From: an uncultured Erythrobacter sp.
GTDB taxonomy: Bacteria; Pseudomonadota; Alphaproteobacteria; Sphingomonadales; Sphingomonadaceae
DNA: 64,000 nt
Direction: 5' to 3'
Assembly (NCBI GenBank): GCA_947502815.1
Contig: CANNBH010000001.1
Span: forward strand, 682,001-746,000
Below the pieces are notes generated by a model. That model was not told the origin of the DNA. It searched no databases and worked only from the letters and a program-made list of their open reading frames with translations. The translations under genes were made by a program, and so were the position numbers. Of this stretch, positions 54,463-62,007 are shown piece by piece. Each line of letters begins with the position of its first letter. Position 1 is the stretch's first letter.

Positions 54463-55782
54463 ATGGCTACTGAACCCCCTCAGGCAGTCCCCACTGCCAA
54501 TCGCCCGCTCGCCGTCGACTATAAGCCGACCGGGAGCCTTGTCCCCGACCCCCGCAATGCGCGCACGCATCCCAAGAAGCAGATCGAGCAGATTGTTGCT
54601 TCGATCAAGGCGTTTGGGTTCACCAACCCGATCCTTGCTGATCCGGATGGCAAGCTCATCGCAGGCCATGGCCGATTGCGCGCCGCAAAGGAGTTGGGGC
54701 TGGCTGAGGTTCCGGTGATCGAACTTGCCGGGCTTACCGAACCGCAGAAGAAGGCGCTGCGTCTTGCTGACAACAAGATCGCCCTCAATGCTGGCTGGGA
54801 CATGGAGATCCTCAAGCTGGAGATGTCAGAACTATCGTTGCCCGAGATTGATATTGATCTGGGTCTGACCGGCTTCAGCTCCGGCGAGATCGACGTGGTG
54901 CTGGAAGAAAGCGCCGATCCCGATGATGAAGTGATCCCCGAAGTCCCGATCGAACCGCGCGTTCGGACGGGTGACATCTGGCAACTGGGCGAACACCGGA
55001 TTGCCTGCGGCGATGGCCGCGACACGGATTTCCTTACACAGCTAGTTGGCGATGGACAGCAGATCGACTGCGCGTTTCTCGATCCGCCCTACAATGTGAA
55101 GATCAACGGTCACGTCAATGCTGCCGGGCGCCACCGCGAGTTTGCAATGGCGTCAGGCGAGATGAGCGAGAGTGAGTTCCGCACCTTCCTGTCTGACACT
55201 CTCGGCGCCTGCGCAAAGGTATCGCGCGACGGAGCGGTCCATTTTGTTTGCATGGACTGGCGCCACATGGATGATGTGACCGCGTCTGTTGCCGCTGTGT
55301 ACGGCAAGCTACTCAACATCTGTGTGTGGAACAAAAGCAATGCCGGGATGGGATCGCTCTACCGCTCCAAGCATGAGATGGTGTTTGTCTACCGGGTTGG
55401 TGACACGCCGCACACCAACGCGGTTGAGCTCGGCAAGCATGGCCGCAACCGCACCAATGTCTGGGACTATGCCTCGGTCAATTCGATGAAGGGATCGCGG
55501 CGAGAAGACCTTGCGCTGCATCCAACCGTCAAGCCCGTCGCCATGGTTGCAGATGCGATCTGCGATGTGACCCGGCAGGGCGAGCTTGTGCTCGACATCT
55601 TCCTTGGCTCGGGCACCAGCCTGATTGCCGCTGAGCGGGTAGGGCGGGCCTTTCGCGGGCTCGATATTGATCCAGCCTATGTCGATGTGGCGATCACCCG
55701 CTGGACGCAGCTTACTGGCAAGGAGCCGCAGCTGATCCACCGTTCTGCAAGTGATGATCAACCCGCCGAGGGCGCCGCATGA
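54463..55782 (+). CDS. ParB-like domain/DNA methyltransferase fusion
   Basis: A 439-residue protein. N-terminal ParB/Srx-like domain (about 22-110: DPRNARTHPKKQIEQIVASIKAFG, GKLIAGHGRLRAAKELG, ADNKIALNAGW) joined to an N4/N6-type methyltransferase with DPPYN at 207-211 and the later SAM motif DIFLGSGTS near 378-386, an order of the beta class. No restriction endonuclease gene is adjacent, so it is an orphan methylase of mobile-element type. ATG 54463; overlaps the first DUF5681 gene by four bases. Confidence 0.93.
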   Translation: MATEPPQAVPTANRPLAVDYKPTGSLVPDPRNARTHPKKQIEQIVASIKAFGFTNPILADPDGKLIAGHGRLRAAKELGLAEVPVIELAGLTEPQKKALRLADNKIALNAGWDMEILKLEMSELSLPEIDIDLGLTGFSSGEIDVVLEESADPDDEVIPEVPIEPRVRTGDIWQLGEHRIACGDGRDTDFLTQLVGDGQQIDCAFLDPPYNVKINGHVNAAGRHREFAMASGEMSESEFRTFLSDTLGACAKVSRDGAVHFVCMDWRHMDDVTASVAAVYGKLLNICVWNKSNAGMGSLYRSKHEMVFVYRVGDTPHTNAVELGKHGRNRTNVWDYASVNSMKGSRREDLALHPTVKPVAMVADAICDVTRQGELVLDIFLGSGTSLIAAERVGRAFRGLDIDPAYVDVAITRWTQLTGKEPQLIHRSASDDQPAEGAA

Positions 55783-56312
55783 GCAGGGGCGGCGACACTA
55801 GGTTCACAAAAGGCCAGTCAGGCAACCCTGCGGGACGTCCGCAAAAGCGCCGTCCCAATGTCTCGGCATTCGATATCATCTTCGACAAGGTGTTGACCGT
55901 CAATCAGGGTGGCCGAGAGCGTGAGCTTAGCGTTGATGAGGCATTGCAGCTGCAGACCTATCAGGCAGCGCTGAAGGGCAGCAAGATGGCCATTCGGCAG
56001 GTGCTCAAGATGATCGAAAAGCGCGAAGTGGCGGTGGCCAAGCGTAACAAGCCTGCATCGCGTGGCTTAAAGATCGAGCATGAGTACTGCTCAGACAATG
56101 CGAGCGAAGCTCTCGCCATCCTCGACCTGATCGAACCGGACACGAGCTTAGGTGACCAGGACAAGCCGCGCATGAAGGTCACGACCTGGGCGGCCCAGGC
56201 GGCGCTCGGCAGGCCGGGCAAGCGCAAACTCGAAGAGAAGGATATTAAGAACATCAAATTGTTCACGAGCAACCCTGATCAAATCAAATGGCCGCGTGGA
56301 TGTGCAGGATGA
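55779..56312 (+). CDS. DUF5681 protein (first copy)
   Basis: A 177-residue protein with the N-terminal DUF5681 signature FTKGQSGNPAGRPQKRR (about 9-25), a basic stretch likely to bind DNA, then a helical region (LQLQTYQAALKGSKMAIRQVLKMIEKRE). Family members occur in mobile elements, often near phage-like packaging or methylase genes. Function unknown. ATGA overlaps on both sides couple it to the methyltransferase and to the second copy. Confidence 0.88.
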   Translation: MSRGGDTRFTKGQSGNPAGRPQKRRPNVSAFDIIFDKVLTVNQGGRERELSVDEALQLQTYQAALKGSKMAIRQVLKMIEKREVAVAKRNKPASRGLKIEHEYCSDNASEALAILDLIEPDTSLGDQDKPRMKVTTWAAQAALGRPGKRKLEEKDIKNIKLFTSNPDQIKWPRGCAG

Positions 56313-56887
56313 CTGAGCCGTCATCCAACGGGCAGGGCAGTTCGCCGAAATCGGTGGGTTACGCCAATCCGCCGCGTAGCAGCCGGTTCCGCAAAGGCCA
56401 GTCCGGCAATCCGAAGGGCAGGCCGAGGGGCAAACGCAAATCAGACATTCCGTACGATCACGTTCTTGGCCAGATGGTCACAGTGCGCGAAGATGGACGC
56501 GAGCGCCGCATTACAGCAGCCGAAGCAATTATCCTTCAGCTGACCCAAAGGGGTTTGGCCGGAGACAGCGCTGCAGCACGCTCCTCGTTGACTGCTATTG
56601 AGACCGCAAGGTCGCAGCGCGGAGAAGGGCCAAGAATAAAGGTACTGCGCATCGTGCTGATCGGGATGGGCATTGAAAGTATTCTCGGCACGCTCGGGAT
56701 CGCCACCAAGAAGTATCCGCTTGACGAAAAGCGTGTGCGCTGGGAGATCAATCCTTGGGCAGTCGAAGCTGCACTCGCTAGGCTCGGCGATAGGAAACTT
56801 ACTGAGGCCGAGCAGCAAGAAGTGTGGAACTGCACCCGCATGCGGCATAAAGTGAATTGGCCCGACTGGTGGACGGTAACAGATTGA
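56309..56887 (+). CDS. DUF5681 protein (second copy)
   Basis: A 192-residue paralogue of the preceding gene, starting near residue 32 with FRKGQSGNPKGRPRGKRKS, followed by VREDGRERRITAAEAIILQLTQRGLAGDSAAARSSL, which parallels the first copy's GGRERELSVDEALQLQTYQAALKGS. A C-terminal WEINPWAVEAALARLGDRKL segment also matches the first copy's last third. ATG 56309 is chosen because of the four-base overlap and better N-terminus. Confidence 0.87.
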   Translation: MTEPSSNGQGSSPKSVGYANPPRSSRFRKGQSGNPKGRPRGKRKSDIPYDHVLGQMVTVREDGRERRITAAEAIILQLTQRGLAGDSAAARSSLTAIETARSQRGEGPRIKVLRIVLIGMGIESILGTLGIATKKYPLDEKRVRWEINPWAVEAALARLGDRKLTEAEQQEVWNCTRMRHKVNWPDWWTVTD

Positions 56888-57064
56888 ACGGCAGCATTGC
56901 GCCCCAAGTTCGGTCGTCAGCGGCCAACTCTTGCTTTCCCGAAACCGGTCATTCGTGCTGGCCGTAACGGGGATCAAGCGGGTGTGGATGACTATGGCAT
57001 GCCGTTGATAGAGGCAGCCCGCACCTCTACCTAACTGTCTCAAACCAAAACTGTCAGGATAGGT

Positions 57065-57829
57065 ATGCCCAAGATTCAACGAATACTGTTGCCGGTCGAT
57101 AGCGACGCGCCGGAATCTTGGCTTATGGCGCTGCAATTCGCCGAGCAAATCAACACTGCCAGCACGCCGAATGTCATTGATGTTGTTTTGCTTCTGCATG
57201 TGAAGGACAATCTGCGCCATACCGGCCTAGCTGGCATGATGGACAGCGCGCATAGCAAGATGCTCTATGATGGAAAGCAGCTTACTCTGCCTTCCGGCGT
57301 AAAGCTGCGCATGGAAACCAAGCGCAAGCTGTCGTTTGGGTTCTCTCGTCCCACGACCATCATTGCGTTCTATGCGAATGACGAAATTCTTGAACAGGTC
57401 GATGGCTTGCGTAACGTGGCCGGTGTGGTCGCCGTGCCTGAGTATCTTGGCTGCGCTAGTGAATGGAAAGCACGATGGTCGCCCCTTGTTCCTGGCGAGG
57501 AGAGGGAGGAACCCGCCGCGATCATCGATGACCCTGTGATCGAAGCGGCTATGAAATCGCTTTCCCGCCTCATCAATAAGGGCAACGGCATCCTAGTGCC
57601 TCGCGACAAGGAATGGACGCAAGAGACCCTGCGCATTCTTCGCAACAAGGGTCACACTACCGACCCCGCCAACTTGAAGTCATGGGCAATTCGTGACGGT
57701 TGGCAGGTAAAGGCAGCCGGTGAGTTGGCAAAAATCGCCACGAAAATCTTCGACATGAAAAGCAAGCCGAGCCTCGCCAAAATCCATGACCCGCAGGGCA
57801 AGTATGAGCGCTGGCAGAGGGGTGAGTAG
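57065..57829 (+). CDS. Unidentified protein with USP-like N-terminus
   Basis: A 254-residue soluble protein. The first ~50 residues (IQRILLPVDSDAPESWLMALQFAEQ, then VIDVVLLLHV) resemble the first strand and helix of a universal stress protein/HUP-fold domain. The rest has no recognised motif; the C-terminal third is basic and helical. ATG 57065 follows AGGATAGG. It converges with the HEPN-like gene, stop codons two bases apart, inside the recombinase island. The USP resemblance is by eye and weak. Confidence 0.65.
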   Translation: MPKIQRILLPVDSDAPESWLMALQFAEQINTASTPNVIDVVLLLHVKDNLRHTGLAGMMDSAHSKMLYDGKQLTLPSGVKLRMETKRKLSFGFSRPTTIIAFYANDEILEQVDGLRNVAGVVAVPEYLGCASEWKARWSPLVPGEEREEPAAIIDDPVIEAAMKSLSRLINKGNGILVPRDKEWTQETLRILRNKGHTTDPANLKSWAIRDGWQVKAAGELAKIATKIFDMKSKPSLAKIHDPQGKYERWQRGE

Positions 57830-57831
57830 GC

Positions 57832-59025
57832 TTAGGGGGCTACAACCTTCCCGTCCTTTTCTGTGTGGAAACGAACGGTGAATACGTCGCTTCCATCCTC
57901 AGCCCTAGCGCTGATGCTGTGAATCGTCCCGACAGGTTCGTTTTGCTCGAAATGCGTCATCGCATTTTGCAGTATTTGCATCGCCATTTGGGTTGTAACC
58001 TTCGTGCCAGGTAGCTTGGCGACCAGCTCCCGCTTACGGATGAATTCCTGTTCTGGAATGCGATAGAGATATTCGATTTTCATGGTGACGTGTGCTCCCA
58101 TTTGCCCTGCTTCGTCGAAGTGGCGCTGCCCGTATTTTTCCGCAAACATCGGCTCTGCCGCGTCGTTCCCAATGGCCTGAGCAATCCCCACGGCGAACCA
58201 GGCAAGGCTCTCCGCTTCCTTTTGGCTTTTTGAACTCCAAGCCTTCGGCTTCCGCTTGTTCGCATGAAAGTAGTGACCACGGCGCTCGACTAAATGCGAA
58301 ATCACATCGCGCGTCGAAGGGTTGCCAGATAGCAGGTCATCGGTCTCGGAGCGTTGCGCATTCTTAGGCCGCTGCCAAGTCGCTACCTCTTGCTCGATGA
58401 TCTCGACAAATCGTGGGTATGATTCCAGCGCATCCACTAGCGCCCATTTTTGCGATTGCCCGTTCCCATACATCGCTTCGACTAGGAGAAACGAGTAACG
58501 AAACGAGTCGATGTATCGCTCGCTTCCCAGGTTCTCGCGCGCCAAATGGGCAAGGCTCGCTTCATGCTGTGGCGCATCGCCATTCTCAGCGGCCATGATT
58601 GCCCGCGTGATGAAATCGTATGTGATGGGAAGCGGTCTGTCGTCCTGCTTTCCAAGCTCGAATGAGTGAACGACAATGCGTTCTGCCTCTTCGTCCGTTT
58701 CCGCTTCGTGGTGGATCGAAATGCGGTTCAATTCCAGTTCTGTGCTGAACAAGCATTGGAGGTATGAGAACGCGCGGTCCAAGTGGTCACGAACCTCAGC
58801 GACGAAGTAGTCATCGCTGGTGATCGCCGCTTTGATTGGACCATCTGGGGTGTCATCAATGCGGAATGCCAGCTCGATAGGGCAGCCCGATTTCTCGAAC
58901 TCAATGGCAGTGACAAGACCATCCTCATCCTCAACCATTCGGGCAGTCCCTCCAAGCATGGGAATGGGCCAATGGTCAGGGAGCCTCATGGGGCGATCTA
59001 GAGGAAATACATAGCGAACTTTCAT
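57832..59025 (-). CDS. Unidentified protein with HEPN-like RxxxxH motif
   Basis: A 397-residue protein without signal peptide or membrane helices. The first half is mixed alpha/beta; the second half is helical. LVERRGHYFHANKRKP (246-260) contains Arg249-x4-His254, the spacing of HEPN ribonuclease motifs, within a helical context (DSFRYSFLLVEAMYG upstream, AESLAWFAVGIAQAIG downstream), which fits a HEPN-type four-helix bundle. A role as an antiphage RNase effector is a hypothesis. No clear Shine-Dalgarno sequence at ATG 59025. Confidence 0.6.
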   Translation of the reverse strand: MKVRYVFPLDRPMRLPDHWPIPMLGGTARMVEDEDGLVTAIEFEKSGCPIELAFRIDDTPDGPIKAAITSDDYFVAEVRDHLDRAFSYLQCLFSTELELNRISIHHEAETDEEAERIVVHSFELGKQDDRPLPITYDFITRAIMAAENGDAPQHEASLAHLARENLGSERYIDSFRYSFLLVEAMYGNGQSQKWALVDALESYPRFVEIIEQEVATWQRPKNAQRSETDDLLSGNPSTRDVISHLVERRGHYFHANKRKPKAWSSKSQKEAESLAWFAVGIAQAIGNDAAEPMFAEKYGQRHFDEAGQMGAHVTMKIEYLYRIPEQEFIRKRELVAKLPGTKVTTQMAMQILQNAMTHFEQNEPVGTIHSISARAEDGSDVFTVRFHTEKDGKVVAP

Positions 59026-59434
59026 ATGGGCAATATGGAGATAGGGAGCCGAATTGAAAGCAACGCCTCAATGCTGGCCGCGCACTGTCGGACTCGCGAA
59101 TCAATCCGGCGTAGCTCACATGGTTATATGGGCGTTGCTTGCGAGCCTGTTCAACCAAGCCGGCTGACGTCAGCTTTACCTCTGAGGTCTTCTAAGGCGG
59201 ACAGTCGATTCCTCGCTTCATGAACGGCTAGCATAGTGATCACGTCGTTGATGTCCGCTTTGTGGGGCGAACCGCCTAAAACCTGCCAGGCGGCTCCCGG
59301 CCCAATTCAAGTCAGAGCGACATAATCGGATTTGGATTGTTTGGGGACAGCCTAGTCATTAGTGACATAGCTATATCTGATTTCCTGCTAGGTCATGTGA
59401 TGAAGGTTGCGAGCCTTCTGTCAGAAACGAATGA
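59026..59434. other. Intergenic right flank of the island
   Basis: No credible gene in 409 bases. Composition is more A/T-rich at 59320-59400. GAAGG-TTGCGAG-CCTTC-type pairing occurs near 59403-59421 just after the MFS stop codon and may be a weak leftward terminator. This is the likely right boundary of the accessory island; I found no copy of the AACAGG array or of the tRNA 3' end here. Confidence 0.5.
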
Positions 59435-60739
59435 CTAGGTCAGCACTTCGCCCTCTGTCTCTTTCAGGAATAGGGCCGCAATGAACGTGATGGCCAAGAA
59501 CAGAGAAATGAAGCTAACCGTTTGCAAGAAGCTTCCTCCTGCAAGCACCGCTCCAATCGCAATAGGAGCGATTGAATTGGCAACCCTTTGCGTCATCACG
59601 CCCCACGCCACACCTTGGCCGCGGTTTCTGGTGGCGTAAATTTCGCCCAACCAAGTGTTCCAGACGCCCCATGCGCCAAGGCTGAAAAACGAGAGCATGA
59701 AATTCCACGCATACATCTGGGCAATCGTCTGTGAATAGGCAAAGCCAAAGCCTGCGACAGTTGAAAACAAGACAAATGCGGTCATGACCTTTTTGCGGCC
59801 ATAACGTCCCGTCAAGAAGCTGGCCGAGATATAACCTGGGAACATGAAGAGAGCGGAAAGCGCCAGAAAGCCCAGCCCTTCGCCGCTGCTAAGTCCTCGT
59901 TCTGACAACAGTGTCGGAAGCCAAGAGGTTAGGCCCCAATAACCCCATGAAAAGCAGAAGTTTATCACCGTCTGAAGGATTGTGACCGCCAACAGGCCGC
60001 TGCCAAAGATAGCAAAGATCGAAGGCGATTCAGCGTTGTCTGACATGGGCATCGTTCTGGCCTGAACGGTGCCTCCCGATAGGTGCAAGATCGTCGCATC
60101 CGCCTCGTCGGTTTTTCCGCGTTCAGCCAGCCAATAGGGCGATTCCGGCACGAGTTTCCAGATCACCAAGGCCCAAAAACCTAGCACTGTGCTGAACCCA
60201 AGGGCCGAGCGCCAACCATAGGAGGCAAGCAGCGCGGTGACAGCAATGGCACCAAGCATGCCCACGGGCCAACCTGCAGAAAGATAGACAGTCCCTTGGC
60301 CTCGTACTTTCAATGGAAGCAGCTCTGTGAACAATGGAAAGGTTACGACCAATGCCCCTGATAAGACCATCCCGCATAAAAAGCGGATGGCCCATAATGC
60401 CTCATAAGAAGGCGCAAAGGCGGTAAGAATAGGAAAAATTGTATAAAGGCCGACACTCAATAGCAGGCTGCGTTTCCGCCCAATTGTATCAGAGAGCCGT
60501 CCCCAGATGATCGACCCTGGGATCATGCCAAGGAAGATCGCGCTGATAAGGAAACCAACCTGTTCGGCGTCCAGCTCGAATTCTGCGGCGATGCTTCCTG
60601 CATTGAGAATGAGGATCATCATTTCCCATGCCTCGATCACAAAGGTCACAAACAATGTGAAGCCAGCGAGCCAATGGGCGCGTCCTAGAGCCATGCCCTC
60701 GAACCATTCGCCCACAGGCTGTTTGTTTGCGTCATTCAT
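59435..60739 (-). CDS. MFS transporter (AAHS/SP-like)
   Basis: A 434-residue permease with 12 hydrophobic segments. SIIWGRLSDTIGRKRSLLLS is the loop 2-3 MFS signature, VPESPYWLAERGKTDEA closes the first half as in sugar-porter/aromatic-acid families, and FLTGRYGRKKVM is the second-half equivalent. It probably imports an organic acid or similar carbon source. It is 59 bases downstream of the MDR oxidoreductase and likely in its operon. Confidence 0.9.
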   Translation of the reverse strand: MNDANKQPVGEWFEGMALGRAHWLAGFTLFVTFVIEAWEMMILILNAGSIAAEFELDAEQVGFLISAIFLGMIPGSIIWGRLSDTIGRKRSLLLSVGLYTIFPILTAFAPSYEALWAIRFLCGMVLSGALVVTFPLFTELLPLKVRGQGTVYLSAGWPVGMLGAIAVTALLASYGWRSALGFSTVLGFWALVIWKLVPESPYWLAERGKTDEADATILHLSGGTVQARTMPMSDNAESPSIFAIFGSGLLAVTILQTVINFCFSWGYWGLTSWLPTLLSERGLSSGEGLGFLALSALFMFPGYISASFLTGRYGRKKVMTAFVLFSTVAGFGFAYSQTIAQMYAWNFMLSFFSLGAWGVWNTWLGEIYATRNRGQGVAWGVMTQRVANSIAPIAIGAVLAGGSFLQTVSFISLFLAITFIAALFLKETEGEVLT

Positions 60740-60798
60740 AATGCAGTACTTTCCGAGAGGCTAAAGTTCTTTGTCATTGGACTATAGCACGTCCATAT

Positions 60799-61797
60799 CT
60801 AAACAGCTGTTTCTATTACTACTTTTCCGTAACTTGTTCGGTCGCCGCGCATATAGCGCCAAGCCTCGACCAGTTCTTCGATAGGAAAAACACGATCAAC
60901 ATTGGGCTTCAGCTGGCCATTGGCGAGCGCGGAATGCACAAAGCCCAAACCGCGGGTCTTGGCCTTGGAATCCTCAACATAATTGAACAGCGAATAAGCG
61001 TGAAACCAAAGACTGTTCTGTATCATGGCAAGGAATGGCGGATTGGAATAAGACCCCGCCAAACCACCATAGAGATAGAGATGACCACCTTTCGCAAGGG
61101 CATTGGCATAGCGCTCCATAAAGTCGCCTCCGACAGGATCGAAGGAAGCGTTCACGCCAATCCCATCTGTGACATCACGAAGATACGCCTCGATGTCTGA
61201 GCCATCATCGACGAACACATGATCCGCCCCTGCCACTTTTATTTGTTCGACGTTGCTGGTCGATCGGGTTGTGCTGATGACAGTGGCGCCTTTCATCTTG
61301 GCGATCTGGATAGCTGCGTTGCCGGCGGTGCTGGTGCCTGCAGGGATCAGAATGTTCTTTCCGGGCGCTGCGCCGGCCAACTCAACAATTGGGAAATATG
61401 CTGTCATGAACTGCATCCAGACAGAGGCAGCTTCGACTGGTGAAAGGTTGTCGGGCGTACGGGTAAGATACGCCTGATCGATAAGCATGGTTTCGGCGCT
61501 GGCCCCGCGCATATCATAGAAATAAGGAAGCGTAGCGCAGCGATCGCCAACCATCACTTCCGTCACGTCAGGCCCAATAGCTTCGACCACGCCTGCCGCT
61601 TCAATCCCAATACGAGCAGGCAGGCTGGAAAAGCTGAAAGAGTAGCGATCCAGCATCAAATCGGCATCGCCCCAATTGAGCGCAAAAGCTTCAATTGCAA
61701 GACGAACTTCGGAACCTACGGGCTCTTCCTTTTCGCATGCTTGAAAGCGCAGGCTTTCATACCCGCCATAACTATCGATCACCCATTCGCGGACCAT
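60799..61797 (-). CDS. Zinc-less MDR oxidoreductase (quinone oxidoreductase-like)
   Basis: A 332-residue medium-chain reductase. LNWGDADLMLDRYSF at the N-terminal catalytic region lacks the zinc-ligand Cys/His-Glu set; IPAGTSTAGNAAIQIAKMKGATVISTTRS is the nucleotide site and GADHVFVDDGSD follows. It resembles NADPH:quinone reductases. ATG 61797 is preceded by GGAGGGG. Divergent from the hydantoinase-type gene, with 210 bases between. Confidence 0.9.
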   Translation of the reverse strand: MVREWVIDSYGGYESLRFQACEKEEPVGSEVRLAIEAFALNWGDADLMLDRYSFSFSSLPARIGIEAAGVVEAIGPDVTEVMVGDRCATLPYFYDMRGASAETMLIDQAYLTRTPDNLSPVEAASVWMQFMTAYFPIVELAGAAPGKNILIPAGTSTAGNAAIQIAKMKGATVISTTRSTSNVEQIKVAGADHVFVDDGSDIEAYLRDVTDGIGVNASFDPVGGDFMERYANALAKGGHLYLYGGLAGSYSNPPFLAMIQNSLWFHAYSLFNYVEDSKAKTRGLGFVHSALANGQLKPNVDRVFPIEELVEAWRYMRGDRTSYGKVVIETAV

Positions 61798-62007
61798 CTG
61801 CAATCCCCTCCGATTACAGGACGGTAGCTATTCTCCTCAGTTTTCCAATCAATTCGAGCGGCACTACCCCTTTGTGTAGCTGTTGATCGCAATGCGTTTG
61901 CCGCAGTGTTGAAATGGCAATTCGGGGCTAGGAGAGACGCCTTTCGTATTGCTGTTGGCACAAAGGGCACGGTGCCCCTGCTTGCTCTTGACAGTTAGAA
62001 GGTAGTG

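Noticed and set aside
51562..59434. Tyrosine-integrase-type insertion at the tRNA-Ser
   Set aside because: The recombinase is of the serine type and no repeat of the tRNA 3' end was found at the right flank; tRNA adjacency may be coincidental.
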